From assembly GCF_009789675.1 (NCBI RefSeq), contig NZ_CP046916.1, positions 62,001-126,000 of the forward strand: 64,000 bases of DNA, read 5' to 3'. The stretch is from Paraburkholderia acidisoli (lineage in GTDB: Bacteria > Pseudomonadota > Gammaproteobacteria > Burkholderiales > Burkholderiaceae). This document shows positions 37,552 through 50,017 of this stretch, piece after piece (position 1 is the stretch's first letter; each line of letters begins with the position of its first letter). A program made the position numbers and the translations under genes. A model generated the notes under the pieces. That model saw only the letters and a program-made list of their open reading frames with translations, did no database searches and was not told the DNA's origin.

Positions 37552-37797
37552 TCAATGGTCCCGATGCCCGGCATCGGCACGCGCCTGCCCATCCGTGACC
37601 GAATCGAACCAGGCCTGTGCGTGCGCGAGCTCGTCGAGCGCACGATCGAGCCGCGATTGCGCGACGCCATGCGTCAACGCCGCGGGCAACTCGCGGGATT
37701 CGCCGCGCAACGCGCGAAACGCGCGCTCGACGTTGCGGCTGGCCTCAAAAAAGCGTTGCGCAGCCTCGGCTTCGCGCGAAGGGGTGGGAATCGCCAT
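37552..37797 (-). CDS. Small helical protein of unknown function
   Basis: About 81 residues from an ATG at 37797, with GGA at a usable distance. It overlaps the end of the upstream unknown gene by 53 bp, suggesting translational coupling. The sequence is mostly charged helix (REAEAAQRFFEASRNVERAF, RLDRALDELAHAQAWFDSV) without cysteines or a signal. I do not recognise it. A start at 37857 is possible. Confidence 0.5.
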   Translation of the reverse strand: MAIPTPSREAEAAQRFFEASRNVERAFRALRGESRELPAALTHGVAQSRLDRALDELAHAQAWFDSVTDGQARADAGHRDH

Positions 37798-38626
37798 GCA
37801 GGAGTTCCATCGTGAGCTGGGTCCAGTCTCCGGCGAAGGAGACCTTGCGTGCGCCAAGCCGCGACGAAGCGTGGTCGGCCGGCGGCACGTCGAAGAGATC
37901 GCGCGTGTAGCCGCGGCTATGCAGCGTGAGCGGCTTGCTGCGCTGACGGCGGGTGAGGTCGGCGTAGGTCTCGAAGTCGCCCATGCGCGACGCCTCGTTG
38001 ATGGCCGCGAGTTCGCGCGCTTTCACGAGCGTGGGCTGCGTGAGACGCACGAAATACGGCGCCTCGAGTTCCGCCGTGAAGACGAGCGGATGATGCTTGC
38101 CGCCCGCCTCGCCCGCCCGCTCGATGCAGTCGACCACCACGGTGCCCTGCGAGGGGCTCGGCGCCTTGCCCGTGCTCACGCTGCGCAAGCGCTCCGGATG
38201 CACGCGCAGCGAACTGCCGACGCTCAGCTCCGTGGGCGACACGCACACGAGCGCGTAGTGTTGCTCGCGCGCCGCCCCGGAGGGCAGCGTAGCCGCACTC
38301 GTGACGAACACGTGCTGCGGCAGTTGCCGCACCTGACCGCCCGCGTCGACCCACGCGTTCCACACCAGCACGTCCGGCTTCTGGCCGCGCCGACCCTCGC
38401 CGCGCGCACGACTGGCCGCCGCCGAAAACAACGCGAGCAGCGAACCGGTACGCAGCGCAGCGACTTGCGCGCTGCTGCCGAGCGACTGACCGATCCCCCA
38501 CAGGAAACGCCCGCCGCCCTGCCGGCGCTCCCACTCCTTGCGCAGGACGAGCGTAGGGAGATCAGCGCCTGCCTCGGCCCCGATGCGGGACCAGCAAAAC
38601 GTGGGCGGTAGGTGTTTCAGTGCCAT
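37745..38626 (-). CDS. Conserved-looking protein of unknown function, 293 aa
   Basis: A 293-residue protein whose ATG at 38626 follows a strong GAGGA site. Its start has a distinctive block (FCWSRIGAEAGADLPTLVLR, KEWERR, GRFLWGIGQSLG), then a region with PDVLVWNAWVDAGG and a C-terminal part with SFAGDWTQLTMELL. There is no signal peptide or membrane segment. I do not assign a function. It is divergent from a leaderless HTH gene and overlaps a small gene, an arrangement seen in toxin-antitoxin and defence loci, but no known toxin motif was recognised. Confidence 0.65.
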   Translation of the reverse strand: MALKHLPPTFCWSRIGAEAGADLPTLVLRKEWERRQGGGRFLWGIGQSLGSSAQVAALRTGSLLALFSAAASRARGEGRRGQKPDVLVWNAWVDAGGQVRQLPQHVFVTSAATLPSGAAREQHYALVCVSPTELSVGSSLRVHPERLRSVSTGKAPSPSQGTVVVDCIERAGEAGGKHHPLVFTAELEAPYFVRLTQPTLVKARELAAINEASRMGDFETYADLTRRQRSKPLTLHSRGYTRDLFDVPPADHASSRLGARKVSFAGDWTQLTMELLHGDSHPFARSRGCATLF

Positions 38627-38669
38627 CGACTTCCTCGGGAATGCTGCCGCCCGCGAGTTTCGCGAGCAA

Positions 38670-38698
38670 TTCAATAACCGTTACTGTATATGTATAAT
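38670..38698 (+). promoter_or_regulatory. Promoter for a leaderless HTH mRNA
   Basis: TTCAAT (38670-38675), a 17-bp spacer and a perfect TATAAT (38693-38698). Transcription would begin about 38705-38706, on the ATG at 38706, giving a leaderless message. TAAC-C-GTTA (38675-38683) is a small palindrome inside the spacer, and CTGT at 38684 begins a half-match to a LexA box. Confidence 0.6.
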
Positions 38699-38705
38699 GC
38701 ATGAC

Positions 38706-39056
38706 ATGGAAGCCCCTGACACTCATTTATCGGCTCATTTTCCCGTTGAGGAATTGCTGCGAAGACTCACGGCAGATGCGCGCTCTGCCAGCGAAATCGC
38801 GCGTCTTTCGGGAGTAAGTCAACCTACCGTTTCGCGTTTGCGTGCCTCTAGCGGGCGGCGTGTGCGGCGCAGTGCGTCATTCAATAAGCTATGCATTTTC
38901 TACAACGTCAGGGCGCCGTCGTCCGGGAGGGCAGCCGCTTATAACGATTTGCTGCGCAACGCGATCGTGGAGGCGTGGGACGGCTCGGAGGAGCACGGGC
39001 GGGCGCTGCTCGTCGTCATCAACGGATTGAAGGAATTGCGCGAGCGCCCGGGGTAA
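38706..39056 (+). CDS. Small HTH regulator (Cro/C1-type)
   Basis: About 116 residues from the ATG at 38706; an ATG three codons earlier lies within the -10 hexamer and is unlikely to be transcribed. The HTH is at about residues 15-40 (LLRRLTADARSASEIARLSG, VSQPTVSRLRA), followed by RASSGRRVRRSAS and a short helical end. It is divergent from the 293-residue unknown gene with about 70 bp between and could repress both directions. Confidence 0.7.
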   Translation: MEAPDTHLSAHFPVEELLRRLTADARSASEIARLSGVSQPTVSRLRASSGRRVRRSASFNKLCIFYNVRAPSSGRAAAYNDLLRNAIVEAWDGSEEHGRALLVVINGLKELRERPG

Positions 39057-39078
39057 CCCGCTGCGGGAGAAGCGGGCG

Positions 39079-39223
39079 CGAAAGGTAACCATGTATGGGA
39101 GCCTTTCGGCGCATCAAAGGCCGGGAGCGGCTTGCGCGCGCCTCGGCACGGGCTTTCAGGTGGCTTTTGAACCGATTTTGAAGGCACCGGACCGGTCAGA
39201 TTCCCATAGGCGGTGACCTTTCG
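39079..39223. repeat. 145-bp element with long inverted ends, possible structured RNA
   Basis: The gap 39057-39408 has no gene. Bases 39079-39100 and 39202-39223 are inverted copies: CGAAAGGTAACC pairs with GGTGACCTTTCG (11 of 12) and, after a 3-nt bulge, TATGGGA with TCCCATA (7 of 7). Inside lies a perfect 6-bp hairpin, GCCTTT/AAAGGC (39101-39121), and a weaker one (GCTTTT/GAAGGC near 39163-39186). The whole could fold into a multi-branched RNA or be a small mobile repeat. It ends 185 bp before the GFA gene. Confidence 0.55.
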
Positions 39224-39408
39224 GATTCGCGGCGCCCGAAGCGGGCCTTGCGTAAGATGGGCGCTCACGGCGCGAAACCGTAGGCGCGTGCGGTTCACGT
39301 CAATGGGTTCCGGTTGACGTAGGCGCGTTTGCGTTCGTCACTGCCGCCTGTTTGCGCTTCTTGTTCATCGCGCCGACCTTCCTACGCCCGGCTTTTCGCG
39401 CCCATCTC

Positions 39409-39846
39409 ATGTCAGACGATATTCACACCACGCGGGCCTCGTCCGAAACCGCTTTACGCGGGCAATGCCTGTGCGGCGCCGTGCGCTACGTCGTGGCGAA
39501 CGCATTCCGCTACGCCTTCAACTGTCATTGCTCGAATTGCCGCCGGGCCACGGGTTCGGCGTTCAAGCCGTTCGCGGGCATCGAGCGCGCCGCGCTGCGC
39601 TTCACGCAAGGCGAAGCCGACCTGCACTGCTACGGCGACCCGCAAGCCGCCCACGACGCGACCTGCCGCGTGTGCGGTTCGCGGCTCTATTCGGTGGTGC
39701 GCGAAGGAAAGTGGTTACATGTGACGCTCGGCACGCTCGTCGATACCCCGGACATCCGGCCGGCGGCGCATATCTTCGTCGGTTCGAAAGCGCCGTGGTT
39801 CACGATCACCGATACACTGCCGCAATACGACGAATTTCCACCGTGA
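39409..39846 (+). CDS. GFA-family zinc-binding protein
   Basis: A 145-residue protein of the glutathione-dependent formaldehyde-activating (GFA/CENP-V) fold. Zinc-binding cysteines are visible in CLCGAVRY, CHCSNCRRATGS and CRVCGSRLY. The ATG at 39409 is chosen at MSDDIH; an upstream in-frame start would add 19 unconserved residues. Most family members have no proven formaldehyde activity, so the role is open. It lies 23 bp before a methyltransferase gene, probably in one transcript. Confidence 0.88.
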   Translation: MSDDIHTTRASSETALRGQCLCGAVRYVVANAFRYAFNCHCSNCRRATGSAFKPFAGIERAALRFTQGEADLHCYGDPQAAHDATCRVCGSRLYSVVREGKWLHVTLGTLVDTPDIRPAAHIFVGSKAPWFTITDTLPQYDEFPP

Positions 39847-39869
39847 CCCCGCAGCGACGACCACCGGAC

Positions 39870-40457
39870 ATGGATCGCACCACCATCGACACCTATACGG
39901 GAAGCGCCGCGGCCTACGCGGACGAATGGGCAGGCCAGCCGTCGCCCGACGACCTCTACGCGCATCTCGGCCGTTTCTTTCACCGCGGCGGCCGCACGGC
40001 CGATATTGGCTGCGGATCGGGACGCGACGTCGCGTGGCTCAACGCCCACGGCTATCCCGCCGAGGGCTACGACGCCTCCGAGGGTCTGATCGCCGAAGCC
40101 CGCTTCCGTTATCCGGCCTGGCACTTCGGGCTCGCCACGCTGCCCGATCTGGAAGGCGTGACGCGCACGTTCGACAACGTGCTGTGCGAAACCGTCGTCA
40201 TGCATTTGCCGGTCGAAGCGATCGCGGCGGCCTGCAAGCGTCTGGTGACGCTTCTGGCGCCTCGTGGCGTGCTGTACCTCAGTTGGCGCACCTCCGGGGC
40301 CGAAAGCGCACGCGACGCCGCTGGGCGGCTTTACAGCGCGTTTGAGCCCGCACTGGTCGTTGATGCACTGGCGGGCACGACCATCGCGCTACGCGAGGAC
40401 ACGGTCAACCAATCGTCGGGCAAACGCGTTCAACGGATAGTCGCCATTCGCGCCTGA
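39870..40457 (+). CDS. Class I SAM-dependent methyltransferase
   Basis: A 195-residue methyltransferase. Motif I ADIGCGSGRDVAWLNAHG, motif II EGYDASEGLI and the later NVLCETVVMHLP and LLAPRGVLYLSWR follow the usual order. ATG at 39870. Substrate unknown. It follows the GFA gene closely. Confidence 0.85.
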   Translation: MDRTTIDTYTGSAAAYADEWAGQPSPDDLYAHLGRFFHRGGRTADIGCGSGRDVAWLNAHGYPAEGYDASEGLIAEARFRYPAWHFGLATLPDLEGVTRTFDNVLCETVVMHLPVEAIAAACKRLVTLLAPRGVLYLSWRTSGAESARDAAGRLYSAFEPALVVDALAGTTIALREDTVNQSSGKRVQRIVAIRA

Positions 40458-40881
40458 GCGCGATCCACGCCTTATCCGCGCGCGACATCGACCGGGGAAG
40501 TATTGAAGGCGGGGCCTCCCGCCACCATATCGAAAAAGACAGGTTTTACGCGAACCAATGCGCGCGTGAGACGTCCAAATGGCCTCGCAGAAAGTACGCT
40601 TAGTGTTTTGAGTCGTAACGGCTTGTGGTCTGACCCTGATGACGGCGCCAATGTGCCGCAAACACCACGATTCAGGTTGCCTCGCATGCCGTAACGCACT
40701 ACCATACGCGGTCTTTCTGCATTGCACGAAAATCCAGGCTGCCGCTCGTGCGGCGCTCGCTTGGCGGGACCAACGCGCGTCCCCGCCCACTCCCCTGCAA
40801 TTTCGTCATCGCCAGGACGCCACGCCACTGGCGCGTGACCTATTTTTGCCCTTGTCGGGCTATCCCTTCGAGGAGATTGTA
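40458..40881. other. Upstream region of rpoD, 424 bp
   Basis: No gene is convincing. TTGCCT (40677-40682), 17 bp, TACCAT (40700-40705) is a reasonable plus-strand promoter about 180 bp before the rpoD start. The in-frame extension of rpoD through this region looks non-coding. Confidence 0.45.
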
Positions 40882-42861
40882 TTGACAAGCCATGACCGGG
40901 ACGACGTGCTGACTTCGTCTGCCCGCCCCGCACGCCGCTCGGCGAAAGACAAGAACAGCGACACGACTCAATTGGACGCAGGTTCGCAACTCGAAAAGCG
41001 CCAGCATCAAATGCGCGCGCTCATCAAGCTCGGCCGTGAACGCGGCTATTTGACGCACGCCGACATCAACGACCACCTGCCCGACAACTTCGCGCAGACG
41101 GCCGCGCTCGAAACCATCGTCGCGACGTTCAACGACATGGGCGTGCAGGTGTACGAACAGGCGCCCGACGCCGACACCCTGCTCCTGAACGAAGATTCGC
41201 GCGCCGACCAGCAAGCCGACGACGAAGCCGACGAAGAAGTCGAAGTCGCGCTCTCGACCGTCGACTCTGAATTCGGCCGCACGACCGACCCCGTGCGCAT
41301 GTACATGCGTGAAATGGGTTCGAGCGAGCTGCTCACGCGCGCGGGCGAAATCGAAGTCGCCAAGCGCATCGAAGACGGCCTCCAGGAAATGATCCAGGCG
41401 ATCGCGGCATGCCCGTCGATCGTCGCGACCATTCTTGCCGACGCCGACCGCGTGGCCGCTGAGGAAATGCGTATCGACGAACTCGTCGACGGCATCGGCA
41501 GCGACGAAGCCGCACAGGAACCCGCTTCGGCCGACGCCGACGCGGACGAGGAAGTCGAAGCGCAAGCCTCGGACGAAGAAGAATCGGACGATTCCGACGA
41601 CGAAGACACCAGCGAAGCCGACAACGCCAAGGCGAACGAAGCGCTGCTGGCCCAGCTGAAAGCCGACAGTCTCGCGATTTTCGCGCGCGTGCGCACGCTG
41701 TTCGAGCAGATGAACTGCACGACGGACGCCAACGCGCGCGCGTCGGCCGCTGAAATGAAGATCTGCGCCGACATCCAGAAGGAACTGGCGCCGATCCGCT
41801 TCACGGCTCGCACCATCGACCGTCTGTGCGCGCTGCTGCAGGCGCAGGTCGCGCAGATTCGCGCGATCGAGCGCAATGTGCTGCACATCGTCGTCGACCG
41901 TTGCGGCATGCCGCGCGATGCGTTCGTCGCACAGTTCCCGGGTCATGAAACGGACCTCGAGTGGGGCGTGCGCGCCGCGGCGGCGTCGAACAAGTACGGT
42001 CCGTCGCTCGAACGCGCCCTGCCGGCGGTTCAGGCCGAGCAGCGCAAGCTCGCCGAGATCGAAGCGGCGGCCTCGCTGTCGCTGCAGCAGATCAAGGCGA
42101 TCAATCGCCGCATGACGGCTGCCGAATCGAAGATGCGTCAGGCGAAGGGCGAGATGGTCAAGGCGAACCTGCGTCTCGTGATTTCGATCGCGAAGAAGTA
42201 TGTGAACCGCGGCATGCAGTTCCTCGATCTGATCCAGGAAGGCAACATCGGCCTGATGAAGGCGGTGGACAAGTTCGAATACCGTCGTGGCTGGAAGTTC
42301 TCGACGTACGCGACGTGGTGGGTGCGTCAGGCGGTGACGCGTGCGCTGGCCGACCAGGCCCGTACGATCCGCGTGCCGGTGCACATGATCGAAACGATCA
42401 ACAAGCTCAACCGCATCTCGCGCGAGATCCTGCAACAGACTGGCATGGAAGCGCATCCGGCCGATCTGGCTGCGCGCATGGGCATGACCGAAGAGAAGGT
42501 GCGCGGCATCCTCAAGATCGCCAAGCAACCGGTTTCGCTCGAAAGCCCGGTGGGCGACGACGGGGACGCGACGCTCGGCGACATGATCGAGGACGCAGGT
42601 TCGGCATCGCCGGCCGACGCCGCGATCCACGCCAACATGCGCGCTGCCATCGACGAAGCGCTCAAGGCGCTCTCGCCGCGCGAAGCGAAGGTGCTGCGTA
42701 TGCGTTACGGCATCGACACGACGTCGGATCACACGCTCGAAGAAGTGGGCAAGCAATTCGACGTGACGCGCGAGCGGATTCGCCAGATCGAAAGCAAGGC
42801 AATGCGCAAGCTGATGCACCCGAGCCGCGCCGACAAGCTGCGGCCGTTCCTGGAGCGTTGA
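40882..42861 (+). CDS. rpoD: Primary sigma factor RpoD (sigma-70)
   Basis: A 659-residue sigma-70. The TTG at 40882 is preferred because GAGGAG lies just before it. Regions in order: 1.1 ([20 protein letters not shown]), 1.2 ([11 protein letters not shown]), a long acidic non-conserved insert (stretches of Asp/Glu near residues 205-250), region 2 ([36 protein letters not shown]), region 3, and 4.2 ([18 protein letters not shown]). It directs RNA polymerase to housekeeping promoters. Here it is not preceded by rpsU-dnaG but by a methyltransferase gene, and it converges on the rRNA operon. Confidence 0.95.
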   Translation: MTSHDRDDVLTSSARPARRSAKDKNSDTTQLDAGSQLEKRQHQMRALIKLGRERGYLTHADINDHLPDNFAQTAALETIVATFNDMGVQVYEQAPDADTLLLNEDSRADQQADDEADEEVEVALSTVDSEFGRTTDPVRMYMREMGSSELLTRAGEIEVAKRIEDGLQEMIQAIAACPSIVATILADADRVAAEEMRIDELVDGIGSDEAAQEPASADADADEEVEAQASDEEESDDSDDEDTSEADNAKANEALLAQLKADSLAIFARVRTLFEQMNCTTDANARASAAEMKICADIQKELAPIRFTARTIDRLCALLQAQVAQIRAIERNVLHIVVDRCGMPRDAFVAQFPGHETDLEWGVRAAAASNKYGPSLERALPAVQAEQRKLAEIEAAASLSLQQIKAINRRMTAAESKMRQAKGEMVKANLRLVISIAKKYVNRGMQFLDLIQEGNIGLMKAVDKFEYRRGWKFSTYATWWVRQAVTRALADQARTIRVPVHMIETINKLNRISREILQQTGMEAHPADLAARMGMTEEKVRGILKIAKQPVSLESPVGDDGDATLGDMIEDAGSASPADAAIHANMRAAIDEALKALSPREAKVLRMRYGIDTTSDHTLEEVGKQFDVTRERIRQIESKAMRKLMHPSRADKLRPFLER

Positions 42862-42900
42862 TTCGCCGGGTTCGTTGTAGTTTTAGTGCGTAGTTGATGA

Positions 42901-42931
42901 AACAGCCGTCCTTTGGGGCGGCTGTTTTTTT
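42901..42931 (+). terminator. Intrinsic terminator of rpoD
   Basis: AACAGCCGTCC pairs with GGGCGGCTGTT over TTTG and runs into seven T residues, 40 bp after the rpoD stop. Confidence 0.9.
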
Positions 42932-43230
42932 ATGTGTGCGATTTACGCGATTTCGAGCGTGGTTGGGATGCGTTTGTTATTGGCTTGTGCGTGCCAATAT
43001 GGCAATTCGATATCGGCGGCAAACTTGTTGAATACCATGCGTCTGAATGCGGGTAAGCGCACCGGCATGAGGTATTGCCGTGCGGCGATTCGAGCGATGG
43101 GAGCGCGATAAGGAATTGAATTGCCGATGGATTGAAGTCAGTATCAATCCCGGTATCAGTGTGAGTTGTGAAAGCGGGATATTGAGACGCCATTGAAGAA
43201 ATGGCTCGGTGTTGGGTTAGTCGGAAAAGC
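42932..43230. other. Gene-free spacer between rpoD and the rRNA operon
   Basis: About 300 bp, less GC-rich than average, without a gene. A short direct repeat (GTATCAATCCCGGTATCAGTG, imperfect) lies near 43142-43162. A minus-strand frame here crosses the terminator and shows no protein-like features. Confidence 0.5.
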
Positions 43231-43260
43231 AAAAAAGCCGCCTCACCGGGCGGCTTTTTT
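43231..43260. terminator. Bidirectional intrinsic terminator of the rRNA operon
   Basis: A6, stem AGCCGCC-tcac-cGGGCGGCT, T6. On the minus strand it lies about 100 bp beyond the 5S end and should stop rRNA transcription; in the plus direction it backs up the rpoD terminator. Confidence 0.85.
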
Positions 43261-43308
43261 GTATTCGTGCCGACGCTTGGATCGTGCACATTTCAGCGCC
43301 GTAAACAC

Positions 43309-43346
43309 CGAAACCCCGGCACTCTTTCGGAGTTACCGGGGTTTCG
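43309..43346 (-). terminator. Large hairpin just after the 5S gene
   Basis: CGAAACCCCGG and CCGGGGTTTCG are exact inverted arms extended by ACTC/GAGT. It follows the 5S 3' end by about 16 bp on the minus strand. No U-run follows, so it may be a processing or first-stage terminator structure. Confidence 0.6.
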
Positions 43347-43362
43347 ACTTTACAGCATAAGG

Positions 43363-43479
43363 AGCCTGACGATTACCTACTTTCACACGGGCAATCCGCA
43401 CTATCATCGGCGTGGAGTTGTTTCACGGTCCTGTTCGGGATGGGAAGGGGTGGGACCAACTCGCTATGGTCATCAGGCA
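43363..43479 (-). rRNA. rrf: 5S ribosomal RNA
   Basis: Minus-strand sequence starts TGCCTGATGACCATAGCGAG and contains the conserved CCCATCCCGAAC, ending in CGTCAGGC. About 117 nt. Separated from the 23S gene by about 200 bp. Confidence 0.92.
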
Positions 43480-43682
43480 TGACGGGTTGCTGCGTCGCAT
43501 TTATGGTGCGCCACAGCCAATCGGGAAGAAGCGTAAAGAGGTGCTGCTTAATTGGGGTTGTGTTGTTTCAGGCACAACAACGATCTCAACCGTGCGTGTT
43601 CTCCAAGATCCTGCACCTTGTGCAGGATGGGGCACCCTTCCGTGCTAACGCACTGGCGGCTGCCGGCACACACCTGTTATAG

Positions 43683-46557
<2,875 letters not shown>

Positions 46558-46750
46558 CCTATAACGGGTGTGTCTCTGTGTGATTGCTCACAGCGAGTCA
46601 CGCGTTACAGGTTGAGTATTCGTGTTGCGCCGTATTTCAAGGCGATCTTTCGATCACTTAAAAATACATTGATACAATCACAACCCTGATTCACCTACTC
46701 GTGCCCATCTCTAGACACTTTCAGATGAATCTCTTTACTACTTCTTCCTG

Positions 46751-46763
46751 ATTGTTAAAGAAC
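46751..46763 (-). promoter_or_regulatory. boxA antitermination site before 23S
   Basis: Minus-strand GTTCTTTAACAAT matches the rRNA boxA element bound by NusB/NusE. It lies in the 46558-46868 spacer between tRNA-Ala and 23S. Confidence 0.8.
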
Positions 46764-46868
46764 GACAGCCGATATCAACGCATTACTGTGTTGTACCGCT
46801 CTGACTGGCTCAATCGCCAATGCTTAATACCCGGCTTGTGTTCAAACCGGACACTAGGCATTGAGGAT

Positions 46869-46944
46869 TGGTGGAGGATGACGGGATCGAACCGACGACC
46901 CCCTGCTTGCAAAGCAGGTGCTCTCCCAGCTGAGCTAATCCCCC
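46869..46944 (-). tRNA. tRNA-Ala (TGC)
   Basis: 76 nt including an encoded CCA; anticodon TGC in the loop CTTTGCAAG, with TTCGATCC T-loop and GGGGGAT/ATCCTCC acceptor ends. Confidence 0.95.
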
Positions 46945-46990
46945 AGTCACTGCTACAACCCGGGGATCTGTCTCTGCCTTTCAGACAAAG

Positions 46991-47067
46991 TGGTGGGTCT
47001 GGATGGATTCGAACCATCGACCCCCGCCTTATCAAGACGGTGCTCTAACCGACTGAGCTACAGACCC
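46991..47067 (-). tRNA. tRNA-Ile (GAT)
   Basis: 77 nt including encoded CCA; anticodon GAT in CTTGATAAG and acceptor GGGTCTG. Standard partner of tRNA-Ala in the 16S-23S spacer. Confidence 0.95.
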
Positions 47068-47133
47068 CTGAGTCTGTCTTCTTTACAGCCGACAAGTGTG
47101 AGCGCTTAAAACGCAGTGAGCAGAAAGCTCTGG

Positions 47134-48664
<1,531 letters not shown>

Positions 48665-48849
48665 CAAACCTGTTACTGTTTTTCGGTTCTTTCGAACCGG
48701 TCGCTCACTCAAAGCTGACAGGAATTTGAATAAATTCAAAAACCTGACTTACTTTAGTGTGAGACTCTTGATACTTTTGCTTATCCTGAAGCGTTCCGGA
48801 GAACGTTTCAGGCCGCCACCGCATCAAGCGCCCACACTTATCGGCTGTA

Positions 48850-48863
48850 AATTTTTAAAGATC
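48850..48863 (-). promoter_or_regulatory. boxA in the 16S leader
   Basis: Minus-strand GATCTTTAAAAATT resembles boxA and lies in the transcribed leader (48665-49095), which has no gene. Confidence 0.6.
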
Positions 48864-49100
48864 GATTCGCTGAAACCGCTGGCCAGTCGCAAACTGCTGC
48901 GCTACTGTCCGGCGTTTTCTGCGTTGCTGCGTCAGCAGCAGAGAAACGAGATTATGAAGAATCTTTTTCGTCTCGTCAACATCTTTTTTCGCTCACCGTT
49001 TAAAACCGGTACCTCAAGCGCAAAAATCTGCTGATCCGACCACCGCCCGTTTCGTGGCGGCTTCGCGGTTCCCGCTACGTCTGAACTGCGAAGGGGGCGA

Positions 49101-49129
49101 ATCTTAGCGCCTCCCGCACGTACCTGCAA
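49101..49129 (-). promoter_or_regulatory. rRNA operon promoter
   Basis: Minus strand: TTGCAG, exactly 17 bp, TAAGAT, followed by a C-rich discriminator (TTCGCCCCC), the usual mark of stringently controlled rRNA promoters. Predicted start near 49094, giving a leader of about 430 nt. Confidence 0.85.
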
Positions 49130-49148
49130 GCGCTTTCGCACGGCCAAT

Positions 49149-49172
49149 AAAAAAGAGGCGCTGCGCGCCTCT
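49149..49172 (-). terminator. Intrinsic terminator upstream of the rRNA promoter
   Basis: AGAGGCGC-GCA-GCGCCTCT followed by T6 on the minus strand, 28 bp after the Cys-rich gene. It insulates the rRNA promoter. Confidence 0.9.
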
Positions 49173-49199
49173 GTCAACCCTACCCAGCCAACTCCGTCA

Positions 49200-49448
49200 T
49201 CAAGACGATCCGCCTTTGGGCGGTCGCTTGAACATCGCTTTACATGGCGGCGATAACTCGTCGTAGTGCTGCTTCATGCACGCCGTGATCTTTTCCTTGT
49301 TCGGGATTTCGCTCGAGCAATAGTGGATCGCGTCGCCGCGACAGGCATGCTCCTGTTCGTCGCGCGACGCCGCCTGACTCGCCATTGCGAGCGTCAGGCC
49401 CACCAGCACTACACCCGCTTTCCCGATGCGTCGAGTCGCGTTCTTCAT
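49200..49448 (-). CDS. Secreted cysteine-rich repeat protein
   Basis: An 82-residue precursor; ATG at 49448 with GAGGA upstream. A signal peptide (to about residue 27, ending SQAA) is followed by a small domain with four cysteines: ACRGDAIHYCSSEIPNKEKI, TACMKQHYDELSPPC. This matches the short cysteine-rich repeat found in Golgi-apparatus-protein-like and bacterial periplasmic proteins. Function unknown. Disulfides are likely. Confidence 0.75.
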   Translation of the reverse strand: MKNATRRIGKAGVVLVGLTLAMASQAASRDEQEHACRGDAIHYCSSEIPNKEKITACMKQHYDELSPPCKAMFKRPPKGGSS

Positions 49449-49567
49449 GGCGTTCGTCCTCGTAAAGTGCGTCGAGTTCGCCACTGCAAACCCTATTCCC
49501 GGCACGTCGATTGCAACGCTGCGCTGAATCCACCACGAGGCGCCGCGTCACGCGCGGCGATTACCCC

Positions 49568-50005
49568 ATGAAGTCATCGATCCGATCCGTCATCGCCTTC
49601 GGCTGCGCCTGCGCGGCACTCACCGCGCCGCTCGCCGCGCGGGCCGACGACAGCGCCAGTCCATGCGCCGCACTCAAGCGCATCGTCGCGGCGGCGCCGC
49701 AGCACTTCGCCTCGCTGAATCCCGCCGATGGCCGCGCCGTCGCTCAACCGTATGGCGACGACGCCCAATGCGCGACCAGCGGGAAATCGTATCAATGCAC
49801 GTGGAGCGCCCGCGACGCCGGATCGGGCACAAACGCGCTCGAAGGCGTGGGCGCCGACATCGCGTCGTGCCTGCCCGACGCCACGCACGATGGCAACGCG
49901 CCGGGTCGCCAGCACTTCTACCTCGGCGAGCGCGGCAGCCGCACCGAAATCACGGCGCAGACCGTCGGGGCGTCACGCGTCAAACTCAGCGTCACGCATC
50001 CTTAA
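49568..50005 (+). CDS. Secreted protein of unknown function
   Basis: A 145-residue precursor with a clear signal peptide (MKSSIRSVIAFGCACAALTA, cleavage after ARA). The mature part has four cysteines (SPCAALK, AQCATSG, YQCTWS, ASCLPD) likely to form two disulfides. I do not recognise the family. It is convergent with the transporter operon that ends 12 bp away, and divergent from the cysteine-rich gene. Confidence 0.65.
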   Translation: MKSSIRSVIAFGCACAALTAPLAARADDSASPCAALKRIVAAAPQHFASLNPADGRAVAQPYGDDAQCATSGKSYQCTWSARDAGSGTNALEGVGADIASCLPDATHDGNAPGRQHFYLGERGSRTEITAQTVGASRVKLSVTHP

Positions 50006-50017
50006 CCGACCCACGCA

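Noticed and set aside
42930..43289. 119-codon minus-strand frame between rpoD and 5S
   Set aside because: It crosses two intrinsic terminators and has no ribosome site or protein-like pattern.
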